A stretch of DNA of 64,000 bases, taken from contig NZ_BAABLI010000015.1 in the NCBI RefSeq assembly GCF_039544265.1, forward strand, positions 242,540 through 306,539. Reading direction: 5' to 3'. Position 1 is the stretch's first letter. Each line of letters opens with the position of its first letter. The DNA comes from Corallincola platygyrae. Lineage in GTDB: Bacteria > Pseudomonadota > Gammaproteobacteria > Enterobacterales > Neiellaceae. Shown here one piece after another: positions 37,140 to 46,062 of this stretch. Both the position numbers and the translations under genes were made by a program. The notes below the pieces were generated by a model. It was given only the letters and a program-made list of their open reading frames with translations. It did no database searches and was not told the origin of the DNA.

Positions 37140-38209
37140 GCCTGACCTCCTTTGCGCCAAGCCTCTTCCTGCAATACGACAGTGGCACCATCGCGTACCT
37201 TCAGTGTGCCGTAAATGACCACTTGTTCGCCTTCTTCCAGACCTTCCAGAACTTCAACGATGCCAGGTTTGCGCAGGCCAATCTTAATCTGGCGTTTGCT
37301 CGCCTTGTTCTCGCTGTCGATCACAAACACGTAATGTTCTGATTTAAGTGACGTGATAGCGGCTTCAGAGATCACCAAGGCTTGGTGCTGGTCGTGCACC
37401 AGATCTAGCTTCAGTAGCATGCCTGGTTTGAGCTTACGATCTTTATTGCTCAACTCAGCACGAACCGTAATGGCGCGTGTTACCGGGTTAACCCTTGGAT
37501 TGATGGTATCGACCTTGGCTTCAAAAATTTGTCCAGGATATGCATCTGACTGGGCACGTACGACAGAACCCTTGTGCAACGAGGTGAGGAAACGCTCGGG
37601 TACGGTGAAGTCCAGTTTTATAATCGACAGATCATCGAGGGTTGTGATGGCGGTGCCCGGTGTGACTAGGTCACCCTTACTTACTTGACGAAAGCCAAGC
37701 TGACCGGCAAACGGTGCGCGGATCTGGCGTTCATCAATTTTTGATTGTTCGGCGGCGATTCGGGCTTTGGCCGCATCTATCAGACTTTGGATCCTGTCTA
37801 ACTCGGAACTGGCGATGGTGCGATTTTTTACCAGATCGGCAATACGGCGATACTCGCGCTCCTGTTCTGCCAGAGCGACCTGCGCTAACTGCAGGTTGGC
37901 AACCTGTTCCTTTTCTTTCAGCTGGACCAGCAATTGTCCCTTTCTAACCTGGTCGCCATCTTCGAAATAGATTTCGCGAACTTTTTCGGTTTCATTGGCG
38001 GTAACCACCACCGACTCATTCGCTTTTGCTGTCGCCAGAGCTTCCACTTTGTCTTCCAGCAGTTGGAGCTTTGCTGGCTCAACGACAACGGCAACCGCAC
38101 CGCGGCTTGCTTTCTGCTGGGTTGGGGCCATGTTCAGGCTCCACCAGCGATAGCCGACTGCGCCGCCGATCACACCAACGATAGCGAGGAGAAGAAGAAC
38201 CCGTTTCAT
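37136..38209 (-). CDS. periplasmic adaptor of the RND pump
   Basis: A 357-aa membrane-fusion protein. An N-terminal anchor (residues 1-22) precedes a lipoyl-type half (VREIYFEDGDQVRKGQLLVQL), a helical hairpin (about 95-150), the second half (IRAPFAGQLGFRQVSKGDLV) and a beta-barrel. It links the RND permease to an outer-membrane channel. It overlaps the permease gene, and no regulator is adjacent. Confidence 0.93.
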   Translation of the reverse strand: MKRVLLLLAIVGVIGGAVGYRWWSLNMAPTQQKASRGAVAVVVEPAKLQLLEDKVEALATAKANESVVVTANETEKVREIYFEDGDQVRKGQLLVQLKEKEQVANLQLAQVALAEQEREYRRIADLVKNRTIASSELDRIQSLIDAAKARIAAEQSKIDERQIRAPFAGQLGFRQVSKGDLVTPGTAITTLDDLSIIKLDFTVPERFLTSLHKGSVVRAQSDAYPGQIFEAKVDTINPRVNPVTRAITVRAELSNKDRKLKPGMLLKLDLVHDQHQALVISEAAITSLKSEHYVFVIDSENKASKRQIKIGLRKPGIVEVLEGLEEGEQVVIYGTLKVRDGATVVLQEEAWRKGGQA

Positions 38210-38318
38210 GACGTCTCCATAGGTATTACAGAATGTGGGCGTAAAATAGGCCGACAGTTTTAAGTGGCTAAATTGCTAAAGGCAATTTAACGAAGGTTAA
38301 TATTTGCAACTAAATGTT

Positions 38319-38897
38319 TCATTCCTCTATGGATAAACCCAGGTTTGAGATCAGTGGGCTGAGGAATTCTTTTCGTAACTGAGAAACTGTGTTGGGGCTT
38401 TTAGCATGATCAGCCAGCCATTCCACCAATTCTGATTGCATATCAAACTCGTACTGCATCAGAGGGTGAGTCTTAAGCTCAACATCTTCGCCTTCGGTGA
38501 TCTGGATGTACTGTTTCACACAATGGCGGGAAAGCCGGCTTATTTCCAATGCGGCTGGGCCCTTGGGTTCAGCAAACAGAGAGAACAGGGTATCCAATGC
38601 TGTAGCTGCATCCATGGCAGGCCAAACGCCATACATGTCGTAATCCTCGGGATCCGGTATGTTCTCGGCCAACTTCTCCTGCCAACGTTCATGATTAAAC
38701 TGACTGGGCTTGGTACGTAATGCATCCCATGCAGCATTGAGACTGTTGGTTAATGTTGCTGCGTCCCCCCAGGCAACGGCTTCGCTGAACAGTTGGTAAT
38801 TAGGTAGCATGCGTTCGCACAGTGCGATAGAAAATGCGAGTTGATGCCAGTGGGAGAGTTCTCGGATCTGCTGATTGAGCGTGTTGGCACTTGCCAT
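38319..38897 (-). CDS. YjaG family protein (DUF416)
   Basis: About 192 aa from MASANTLN. The motifs LCERMLPNYQLF and DPEDYDMYGVWPAMDAA match Escherichia coli YjaG, a conserved helical protein without known function. A longer frame starts at 38966 but would run into the DUF2007 gene; ATGs at 38900 and 38897 follow a GGAG site, the second with the better spacing. It lies directly after the DUF2007 gene. Confidence 0.9.
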   Translation of the reverse strand: MASANTLNQQIRELSHWHQLAFSIALCERMLPNYQLFSEAVAWGDAATLTNSLNAAWDALRTKPSQFNHERWQEKLAENIPDPEDYDMYGVWPAMDAATALDTLFSLFAEPKGPAALEISRLSRHCVKQYIQITEGEDVELKTHPLMQYEFDMQSELVEWLADHAKSPNTVSQLRKEFLSPLISNLGLSIEE

Positions 38898-38901
38898 CAT
38901 T

Positions 38902-39213
38902 TTACTCCGGCTTGGGCTGGCTGCATTGCCAGCATAAATCAAAACTGCCTTCGTTTGTTTCGCCACACTGGTGACAACACCATTGCGCCGATTGTTTGCG
39001 TTCGTAGCTTTCTAACAGACGACGAGCAGCTGAATACCAACCGGAATCGACCCACAGACTGACCTGCTGTACAGACATTGGGAGCTCACCTACGGCGCCG
39101 AGTAGCTGTTCACCTTTGAGCGTAACCTCAATGCCTTCGGTGGCCAGCATCCCTTTCAAAAGGTTTGCTTCAATACCGTTTGCCGCTTCGTACAACAACT
39201 TCATACTGCTCAT
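38902..39213 (-). CDS. DUF2007 protein with C-terminal zinc ribbon
   Basis: A 103-aa protein. The first about 70 residues match the ferredoxin-like DUF2007 fold (YEAANGIEANLLKGMLATEGI). The tail has a CX2C...CX2C zinc ribbon (CCHQCGETNEGSFDLCWQC) resembling RanBP2-type fingers. Function is unknown; DUF2007 is described as a putative signal-transducing domain. The start overlaps the marC stop (ATGA). Confidence 0.86.
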   Translation of the reverse strand: MSSMKLLYEAANGIEANLLKGMLATEGIEVTLKGEQLLGAVGELPMSVQQVSLWVDSGWYSAARRLLESYERKQSAQWCCHQCGETNEGSFDLCWQCSQPKPE

Positions 39214-39812
39214 CCGATTGCTTCCATATGGCGGAAATAGGCGAATATGCCATCCAGGAACATCTGGACAGATATCATTACCAATATCATACCCATCAGT
39301 CTTTCCATTGCTGTGAGGCCGCGCTCACCCAGCAAGCGATGGAACAAACCCGAGAACATAAGTATGACGGCACTGACCGCCCAGGCACCAATCAGTGCAA
39401 GAGACCAATCTACCATCCGGTTGGGATCCTGGTGTGCCATCAGCAGCAGTGCGGCCAGAATCGATGGGCCCGCAATCAATGGGATCGCCAGAGGTACGAT
39501 AAAGGGCTCTTCGCCAACAGCCAGCCCTGTAACACCGCCGGGCTGAGGAAAGATCATCTTCAGTGCGATTAAGAACAGAATGATGCCGCCGGCAATGCTC
39601 ACCGATTCTTGTGATAACTGCAGGAAATCGAGGATGCTGCTACCTGCAAATAAAAACAGCAGCATAATCACCAATGAAATAAGCAGCTCACGAATCAATA
39701 CAATGCGCCTGCGCTTGGGCTCAATGTTTTTCAGTACAGAGAGAAAAATTGGCAGGTTACCCAGTGGGTCCATGATCAGAAACAGCGTGACCGCCGCAGA
39801 CAAGGTATCCAT
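39210..39812 (-). CDS. MarC family integral membrane protein (YhgN-like)
   Basis: A 200-aa protein with six hydrophobic segments and the family motif MDPLGNLPIFLS near the N-terminus, plus IPLIAGPS in the middle. The MarC/YhgN family is widespread. A transport role is suspected but not proved. It heads the small run marC, DUF2007, DUF416 on the minus strand. Confidence 0.92.
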   Translation of the reverse strand: MDTLSAAVTLFLIMDPLGNLPIFLSVLKNIEPKRRRIVLIRELLISLVIMLLFLFAGSSILDFLQLSQESVSIAGGIILFLIALKMIFPQPGGVTGLAVGEEPFIVPLAIPLIAGPSILAALLLMAHQDPNRMVDWSLALIGAWAVSAVILMFSGLFHRLLGERGLTAMERLMGMILVMISVQMFLDGIFAYFRHMEAIG

Positions 39813-39873
39813 CGTGAACGGGCCTCTAAAAAATGATTAAAAAGCAGGAGCTTATAGGGGATTAATTATATAT

Positions 39874-39901
39874 CACAGGCGGGTAGGTGTTCCCGCCTGT
39901 G
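39874..39901. terminator. hairpin downstream of the yecH-like gene
   Basis: A perfect 10-bp stem (CACAGGCGGG / CCCGCCTGTG) with an 8-base loop, about 70 bases after the yecH-like stop and 60 before marC. The minus-strand side continues as an AT-rich stretch but has no clean T-run, so it may be a weak terminator or a leader structure of marC. Confidence 0.5.
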
Positions 39902-39971
39902 GTGATGGGGTGCAGTATAGCGAAAAAGGCTGATTCGCCAAGGGGATTGGCGAAATGATTCGGTCTAACTA

Positions 39972-40211
39972 TCAGTGATTACAGATCTTTGACGGGTCTA
40001 CATTTAACTTATTAGCTTCACCTGCAATTTTTCCTCGTGCGACCAGAAACTCAAGCAGCGTATCAACGTTCATGCCTTCTGCAGAACACGTGTGATATTC
40101 GGCTTCTTCACCAAAGGTGGAGGTGATCAGTTTGCGCAGTTCGGAGAGCGTTTGGTTTGCTGCACTGGAAAGAATGAGTTCCAGTACCTGGTGACCATGG
40201 ATAGAAGCCAT
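39972..40211 (-). CDS. yecH: YecH family metal-binding protein
   Basis: A 79-aa protein from MASIHGHQVLEL, matching Escherichia coli YecH in layout: N-terminal HGHEVL-type motif, F-G-x-x-A-x-[YF]-HTCSAEGM in the middle and a terminal KICNH. The conserved His and Cys residues suggest metal binding. A longer frame to 40286 lacks homology in its first 25 residues, so the inner ATG is chosen. Confidence 0.88.
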   Translation of the reverse strand: MASIHGHQVLELILSSAANQTLSELRKLITSTFGEEAEYHTCSAEGMNVDTLLEFLVARGKIAGEANKLNVDPSKICNH

Positions 40212-40342
40212 AAAACATACCCTGAAGATAGATTCGAAAGGGATATTTTGGCGATGGAGTGATGACCCAGCGTTGATTTTGCGCAAGAGAATAGAGTTCG
40301 GGTGTTATCACGGGCAACGAATGGCAGTGATAGCCCCCATAC

Positions 40343-40984
40343 TTATTGGTAATAGACGAGGTCTCCCAGCCCGATAGTAAGCAGCCACCAGCCGTAAAGC
40401 GTGTGCTCTAGAATCACCGGCCACAGTCGGCGGCATTTCAGGTAAGTCACTCCAAATATCCAGCCAGCGACAAAGGTGAATATCAGCGTTGCTGGTTCCA
40501 GATAAAACAGATGTGCCCAGGCAAATGCCAAACTGCTGAACAGCAACAGTTGGGTTTTAGACTGAAAAATGCGGCGATAGCGAAGGAACAGGAAGCGACG
40601 GAAGATAAATTCCTGGGGCCATACCGACACCAGAGGGTAGAGCGCCAGACCAATCAGCCACCGGTAGGTATCACTTTCAGGTTGTTGTCCGAACTTTTCT
40701 GGCAGGAACATGGCAACCAACAGAGTGGCGAGTAGAGCCAATAGCAGAAAACGAACCAGAGATTCGGTGATATGCCTAGCGGGGACAGGCCTCAGGCCTT
40801 TGAGCGGTTGAAACCTGACAAAGCAGTAGACTACTGCGGCAACGATAAGTAACAGCTTGCTTTCACCCGAAGGGGCAATGGTGATCAAAAGTGGCAGGGC
40901 GAAAAACAGCAGGCTGAACTCATAGATCAGCTTACGATTGTGCAGTGCGTTGTCCTGGGTGACAGCAATTGGGTAACGAACCAT
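40343..40984 (-). CDS. CPBP-family intramembrane protease-like protein
   Basis: A 213-aa multi-pass protein with the CPBP/Abi motifs: WPQEFIFRR at 123-130, FAWAH at 154-158 and EHTLYG near the end. In the family, motif 1 is usually EExxxR; here the first Glu is Gln124, with E125 and R129 kept. Members cleave membrane substrates (Rce1, MroQ) or act in bacteriocin self-immunity. The Gln change could reduce activity. Confidence 0.85.
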   Translation of the reverse strand: MVRYPIAVTQDNALHNRKLIYEFSLLFFALPLLITIAPSGESKLLLIVAAVVYCFVRFQPLKGLRPVPARHITESLVRFLLLALLATLLVAMFLPEKFGQQPESDTYRWLIGLALYPLVSVWPQEFIFRRFLFLRYRRIFQSKTQLLLFSSLAFAWAHLFYLEPATLIFTFVAGWIFGVTYLKCRRLWPVILEHTLYGWWLLTIGLGDLVYYQ

Positions 40985-41098
40985 AGATAGGTTATAGTCG
41001 CCAAAGCCCTATTCAGCCAGCCGTCAGGCCCCACCCTTGGCTAATCAGAACCAACCAGGTTTGGCGGCGGGTCCGATTAAAGTTTTAAGGTAGTTCCG

Positions 41099-42865
41099 AT
41101 GTTTTTAATACGATTTAGATGGTTGATCTTAGTAATGGTGTCCTGCCTGATTGGCTGTGGCCAGCAAGCTGAGGAAAAAACAGCCACTAAACTAGACACT
41201 CTGCTTGAGGAGATCTGGCTGTACCGACTGGATCAGGATCCGCTGATGGCAACCTGGTCAGGCAGCGAGATTGGTGCGGATCGGCTACCAGATCTGTCTG
41301 AGCGCGCGCTGAAAGCGCGTAAAGACAAGTTTGCTGAATACCACGAAGCGCTGAACCTGCTCCATGAGTCATCTGATCTGTCAGAGAGGCAGAAAATCAA
41401 CCTCCGTCTGATGCAATTTGAACTGAAAAACAGTTTGGACCAGATCCGGTTTGGCGCACACATGACGCCACTGACCTCCGAATATGGCTTTCATGCGTCA
41501 TTGGGTCACCTACCAAATATGGTGGATACAACAGACGTAGAGGCGGTAGAGAATTATCTCAAACGGTTATCGAATCTCCCCACCTACTTCTCCCAGAATA
41601 TCGCCTGGATGCGAAAAGGCATTGCGACGGGCAACACGGTACCTAAGGCTGTGCTAGAGGGCTACGAGAGCTCGATAACCGCATTTATTGTCGACGATCC
41701 GGCGGATAGCGTGTTTTATCAGCCGCTGAAGCGTTTAGACCAGAATTTAACGGTTGAGCAGATAACGACGATTAAGCTTAAAGGGCGTCAACTAATTCAA
41801 GAGCAGGTATTGCCAGCTTATCGCGATTATCTGGCATTTTTTGTTGAAGAGTATTACCCGGCAACTCGGGAAACCATTGCGATCAGTGCAACCAATAATG
41901 GCCAGCAGTTCTACGCCAACAGAATTTCACACTACACCACGACCGACCTTAGCGCCGGAGAGATCCACAAACTAGGTTTGCAGGAGATGGATCGTATTCG
42001 CAGTGAGATGCGCAAGGTGATTGCAGACGCTGAATTTGACGGCAACCTGGCTGAGTTTATTCACTTTCTACGAACGGACCCACAGTTTTACGCTGAGACA
42101 CCAGAGCAACTGCTACATTACGCCGCCTGGTTATCCAAGAAGGCCGATGCCGCCTTACCCGCTTTCTTTAAAACCTTGCCAAGGCGTCCATATGGCGTCG
42201 CCCCCGTACCTGCGACTATCGCCCCCAAGTACACCACCGGGCGTTATGTTGGCCCCTCAGGTGATCATCGTCCCGGCTATTATTGGGTGAATACCCATGC
42301 GCTGAACAAGCGTCCACTGTATGTTCTGGAAGCGCTCACGCTGCACGAAGCGGTTCCGGGGCATCACCTGCAAAATGCGCTGGCTTTGGAAATGGAGGGA
42401 GTACCTGAGTTTCGTCGCCATCTATATCTGTCTGCCTTTGGTGAAGGCTGGGGCCTTTATTCTGAGTGGCTGGGGCAGGAGATGGGCTTTTATCAGGACC
42501 CTTACACCCGTTTTGGGCGTTTGAGCTACGAAGCCTGGCGCGCTTGTCGTCTCGTTGTTGATACGGGTATGCATTCGATGGGCTGGAGCAGGGAACAAGC
42601 GATCCAATATATGGAACAAAACACTGCACTCTCTACCCATAATATTCGGACCGAGGTAGACCGCTACATCTCCTGGCCTGCGCAGGCGCTCAGTTACAAG
42701 ATAGGTGAACTGACCATCAAGCGGCTTCGCAAAGAGGCGGAAGCTGAAATGGGTGAGCGGTTTGATGTTCGTGAGTTCCATGACGTGGTATTAAGCAATG
42801 GTGCGATTACCCTGGACCAGTTAGAGCGCCAGGTTGGCCGCTACATCAAGGGAGCTGGTGCCTAG
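41099..42865 (+). CDS. DUF885 family lipoprotein, probable metallopeptidase-like
   Basis: A 588-aa protein with a lipoprotein signal (lipobox LIGC, Cys20) and the DUF885 hallmark HEAVPGHHLQ near residue 420, resembling the HExxH zinc site of gluzincin peptidases, with a downstream FGEGWGLYSEWL. Members are predicted to be envelope peptidases; substrates are largely unknown. The stop shares one base with the GTG of the next gene (TAGTG). Confidence 0.92.
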   Translation: MFLIRFRWLILVMVSCLIGCGQQAEEKTATKLDTLLEEIWLYRLDQDPLMATWSGSEIGADRLPDLSERALKARKDKFAEYHEALNLLHESSDLSERQKINLRLMQFELKNSLDQIRFGAHMTPLTSEYGFHASLGHLPNMVDTTDVEAVENYLKRLSNLPTYFSQNIAWMRKGIATGNTVPKAVLEGYESSITAFIVDDPADSVFYQPLKRLDQNLTVEQITTIKLKGRQLIQEQVLPAYRDYLAFFVEEYYPATRETIAISATNNGQQFYANRISHYTTTDLSAGEIHKLGLQEMDRIRSEMRKVIADAEFDGNLAEFIHFLRTDPQFYAETPEQLLHYAAWLSKKADAALPAFFKTLPRRPYGVAPVPATIAPKYTTGRYVGPSGDHRPGYYWVNTHALNKRPLYVLEALTLHEAVPGHHLQNALALEMEGVPEFRRHLYLSAFGEGWGLYSEWLGQEMGFYQDPYTRFGRLSYEAWRACRLVVDTGMHSMGWSREQAIQYMEQNTALSTHNIRTEVDRYISWPAQALSYKIGELTIKRLRKEAEAEMGERFDVREFHDVVLSNGAITLDQLERQVGRYIKGAGA

Positions 42866-43764
42866 TGAGTGCAATACAGGGCATGATCAGCGGCCTTATC
42901 CTATGGCTGCTGTTTGCCCTGTTTGATGTCAACGTGCCGCTTAATCTGCAGGTTTGGCACAATCAGTCGGCTCCGCTGGCCGTTGCCGACTGCAGAGAAC
43001 AGATCTCTCCTCCATTGCGGCCTCTGCTGAATTCCCACTCTCCCGCTCAAAAAGCTCCCGATGCGCTGCCAAAGCAGATCAACCTGTTGGTGTGGAATAC
43101 CTATAAGTTTCAGAACACTGGCTGGCAACAAGAGTTAGCCGATGCTGCAAAACACGCAGACATGCTGCTGTTGCAAGAAGTCGCGGCGCATCAGCAATGG
43201 CATCAGTGGTATTCGCAGGCCCAGGCTGTCTATCCCAGTTTGACTACTCCACTGTTGGTCAGGGCGTTTGAGAAGGGCGACGCGCCAGCCGGTGTTTGGC
43301 TTAGCAGCAGCGTGCCCGCACAGCGCTTATGTGCCAGTCGATTTGAAGAGCCCTGGATCGGCGTACCAAAAAGTTTGCTTGCTGCTGAATATGCTTGGCA
43401 GGGGCAAACGCTGTTGATAGTGAACCTGCATGGCGTTAATTTTTCCTGGGCACTGGATGAGTTTCAGGCACAGATCCAAGTCGCAGCGGACTTGGCTGAT
43501 GCCCATGATGGGCCCGTTGTGGTGGCGGGAGACTTTAATACCTGGCGCCAGGCGCGTGTTGATAGCGTTTCGGAAACTCTCAGAAAAGTAGGCTTACAGC
43601 AGATTCGCCCCTCTCCGGACCTGCGCACCCGTATCAATGCGCTGGCGATTGACCAGGTGTGGGTTAAAGGCCTTGATGTGGTAAACGCTCACAGTGCCGT
43701 CAGCGAAACTTCAGACCATAACCAAATCACCATCTCGATTGTTCCACTGACGAATACGCTTTAA
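42865..43764 (+). CDS. endonuclease/exonuclease/phosphatase-family protein
   Basis: A 299-aa protein with an N-terminal hydrophobic segment (about 6-20) and the EEP fold: LLVWNTYKF, LLLQEVAA (catalytic Glu), VVVAGDFNTW and a terminal SDHNQI. The usual reaction is phosphodiester cleavage with Mg2+. It starts with GTG overlapping the DUF885 stop by one base, so the two are co-transcribed. An exported or membrane-bound phosphoesterase seems likely. Confidence 0.88.
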   Translation: MSAIQGMISGLILWLLFALFDVNVPLNLQVWHNQSAPLAVADCREQISPPLRPLLNSHSPAQKAPDALPKQINLLVWNTYKFQNTGWQQELADAAKHADMLLLQEVAAHQQWHQWYSQAQAVYPSLTTPLLVRAFEKGDAPAGVWLSSSVPAQRLCASRFEEPWIGVPKSLLAAEYAWQGQTLLIVNLHGVNFSWALDEFQAQIQVAADLADAHDGPVVVAGDFNTWRQARVDSVSETLRKVGLQQIRPSPDLRTRINALAIDQVWVKGLDVVNAHSAVSETSDHNQITISIVPLTNTL

Positions 43765-43909
43765 CTTACAGAGAGTTAGATCCACAGATCAAGCGATAAG
43801 TCAGGCCACAAGATTACAAACGGGGACTTGCAGGTCGCTTCACCGTTAGTTAGCTTAGGATGGTTTCCGAATCTAACAGTCAGGTACTGCAGTGGTCGAG
43901 AAGTCAGCT

Positions 43910-44506
43910 ATGCCTATCCTATATTCCTTTGCGCGGTTCGACCGATCAGCGCGGGTGCGTTGGTTGTTGTATGAGCTGGGCGTGGCATTTAAGGAAGTCA
44001 CGCTGGATCACGCGCAGGAAGAGCATCTGCAGCCGCACTACCTGGCAAGAAATCCATTTGGCTTGGTCCCAGCACTGGAGGATGGTGAGTTGGTTCTCCA
44101 TGAATCTGGTGCCATCATCCTGCATCTGCTGGCAAGCCACCCCGAACATGACTTGCTCCCTGCTGACAGGGCAGGGCGCAGCCGCTGCATGAGCTATCTG
44201 ATGTTTGGGTTGACCACGTTGGATGCGGCCGCCAGTCAGGTATTTCTGAGCAAGAGCCAATCAGCAACCGCATTGGAAAAACTGAAGCGATTGCTGCATA
44301 CCCTTAATACTGAACTTACCGGGCGCGAATACTTGGTCAGCAGTAAGTTTACGGTGGCAGACATAGTGGTAGGCCAGCTGTTAGGACTGCTTGATCACAG
44401 AGATCAATTAGCCGGGTACAACAATCTGGAGTATTACCTGACTCGCCTGAAGCAGCGGCCTGCCGCAGCAAAAGCCGAAGTCTTTACTGCGGCGATGAAA
44501 GCCTAA
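43910..44506 (+). CDS. glutathione S-transferase family protein
   Basis: About 198 aa: thioredoxin-fold N-domain (MPILYSFARFDRSARVRWLL, NPFGLVPALEDGELVLHESGAI with the cis-Pro and the ES glutathione site) and an all-helical C-domain (SKFTVADIVVGQLLG). It is probably a detoxification enzyme, with unknown substrate. The ATG at 43910 is preferred over a GTG at 43892 because the fold starts directly there. Confidence 0.9.
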   Translation: MPILYSFARFDRSARVRWLLYELGVAFKEVTLDHAQEEHLQPHYLARNPFGLVPALEDGELVLHESGAIILHLLASHPEHDLLPADRAGRSRCMSYLMFGLTTLDAAASQVFLSKSQSATALEKLKRLLHTLNTELTGREYLVSSKFTVADIVVGQLLGLLDHRDQLAGYNNLEYYLTRLKQRPAAAKAEVFTAAMKA

Positions 44507-44528
44507 TCTAACGGCTTATCGCCTCAAT

Positions 44529-45029
44529 TCAGGTGAGTTTTTTATCCCAGAACAGGGCGTGGCCAGCTTCCGGATCTAACGCGTAACCTGCAAAGCCACA
44601 TTTCTGATAGAGTGCTTTTGCCACATGGTTCCCTTCCAGTACCTCCAGCGTCACCTTGCAGCAGCCGCGCTCCCGCGCGTACTGCTCAACGGCCCGCATC
44701 AGTTGTTTGCCGATACCTTTGCCTCTTGCGCTGGGAGAAACCGCAAAATCATGGATATTGATCAGCTCTTCACAGGCAAAAGTGGAAAAGCCAAGGAAGC
44801 AATTGGCTAGTCCCACATATTCGCCATCCAGCTCTGCAAGGAAGCTAACGGCAGTAGCGTTCTGCGCCAATTTACCGATGAGTTGGTTGCGGACTTTCTC
44901 TGAAATAGGCGTACCGCCACCCATGGGATCTTGAGCGTACTGGTCAAGTAATGCCAGTATCGCCTCGCCATGGGATGGGTTCTGATAGTCGGCAACTAAG
45001 ATGTTTGCCTGGGAGTTACTCGTCGACAT
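44529..45029 (-). CDS. GNAT-family N-acetyltransferase
   Basis: A 166-aa GNAT protein. Motif A is SPSARGKGIGKQLMRAVEQYARE (acetyl-CoA binding) and motif B is VAKALYQKCGF. Substrate unknown. It follows the aspartoacylase-like gene with a 14-base overlap, so it may be co-expressed and act on a related small molecule, such as an amino acid. Confidence 0.92.
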   Translation of the reverse strand: MSTSNSQANILVADYQNPSHGEAILALLDQYAQDPMGGGTPISEKVRNQLIGKLAQNATAVSFLAELDGEYVGLANCFLGFSTFACEELINIHDFAVSPSARGKGIGKQLMRAVEQYARERGCCKVTLEVLEGNHVAKALYQKCGFAGYALDPEAGHALFWDKKLT

Positions 45030-45909
45030 CTATCCTCACCTTTTCACACAGAGACATGGCCAGATTGTTGTCGTAGTAAGCGGCTTCATTAATAAATGCC
45101 GGATAGACCACTTTATCGCCCTGATAGGTGATCGTTTCACCCTCAAAGGTTTGGAACAGTGGGTCGCCAGGGTAGATTGGCTGGAAGTCATTGTCCTGAA
45201 CATTACTATGAACCATACCCAGGCGTTCACCCGACTCATCCAAGGGCAGTGTAATGCTCTCCAGGTAACGGTAGCCTTCAACAGAAGCTGGCAGTTCAGG
45301 CAGAGCATCCTGATTGTAAAGCTCGATGAAGTCGAGAATATGATGTGTCAGCGCTTCGCTTTGCTCGAAGATATCCTGGCGTATCACTGATTGCGAAACT
45401 GGCCCTACTTCAACAATGACCCCCATGGTGCCAACTGTCGACAGCAGGTGATGTTGTGCTGCGGGCAGGTGGTCTTCGTCGCGGAAAATTACGGCCTCGG
45501 GCATTTTCATTTTCACATAGGCCGCCAGTTGGCGATAAATCTTACCTTCCTGGGTCAACAGTATGCATGGGCCCATGTTGCTGGTGGTGGTATGCAGGTC
45601 GATCAGGAAATCACACTTGGCGTCACCTTTTGGTCCCAGGGTCGCATCAATCACTTTCGCTCGAGACTGTTCGTATCCGGCCAAACTGGGATCATCAAGT
45701 TGAGCGCGGGTGAATTGTCGATTCAGATCCTGATCGCAATAGCGTTTGTTTTCGCCAAACGCACGGGGATTGGCCCAAAGCGTTGAGGTTTCGAAGCTGC
45801 TTCGCTTAATGGCTGAGGGCTCATGCTGCCACTTTTTCAGCAGATAGACACCGGTGAATTCATTGCCATGGGTGCCGCCGACAATGGCGACGTTTGCGAT
45901 CTTTTCCAA
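45016..45909 (-). CDS. aspartoacylase-like zinc hydrolase
   Basis: A 297-aa M14-family (AspA/AstE) protein. GGTHGNEFTG carries zinc ligands His and Glu, DLNRQF binds substrate carboxylate and DLHTTTSNMG provides another ligand. VEVGPV contains the catalytic Glu. The closest named type is N-acetylaspartate amidohydrolase (aspartoacylase), which splits N-acyl-amino acids. The start appears to be TTG, with a strong GGAGAGGAAGG site. The coupled GNAT gene makes an acyl-amino-acid cycle conceivable. Confidence 0.9.
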   Translation of the reverse strand: MEKIANVAIVGGTHGNEFTGVYLLKKWQHEPSAIKRSSFETSTLWANPRAFGENKRYCDQDLNRQFTRAQLDDPSLAGYEQSRAKVIDATLGPKGDAKCDFLIDLHTTTSNMGPCILLTQEGKIYRQLAAYVKMKMPEAVIFRDEDHLPAAQHHLLSTVGTMGVIVEVGPVSQSVIRQDIFEQSEALTHHILDFIELYNQDALPELPASVEGYRYLESITLPLDESGERLGMVHSNVQDNDFQPIYPGDPLFQTFEGETITYQGDKVVYPAFINEAAYYDNNLAMSLCEKVRIDVDE

Positions 45910-46007
45910 CCTTCCTCTCCTCAGCCTTCTTTTATCAACATTGGGATAAAGCGGAACAGCAGTCTAGCAAGCGTTAGGAATGTGTTGAAAGCGAAAAATA
46001 GCAGGCA

Positions 46008-46037
46008 TAAAAAAACCGCGTTGAAACACGGTTTTTT
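46008..46037 (-). terminator. terminator after the PEP-CTERM gene
   Basis: Hairpin AAAAAACCG...CGGTTTTTT, 26 bases after the PEP-CTERM stop on the minus strand. Confidence 0.82.
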
Positions 46038-46062
46038 ACGAACGACTAAATCTTAAAAAGTG

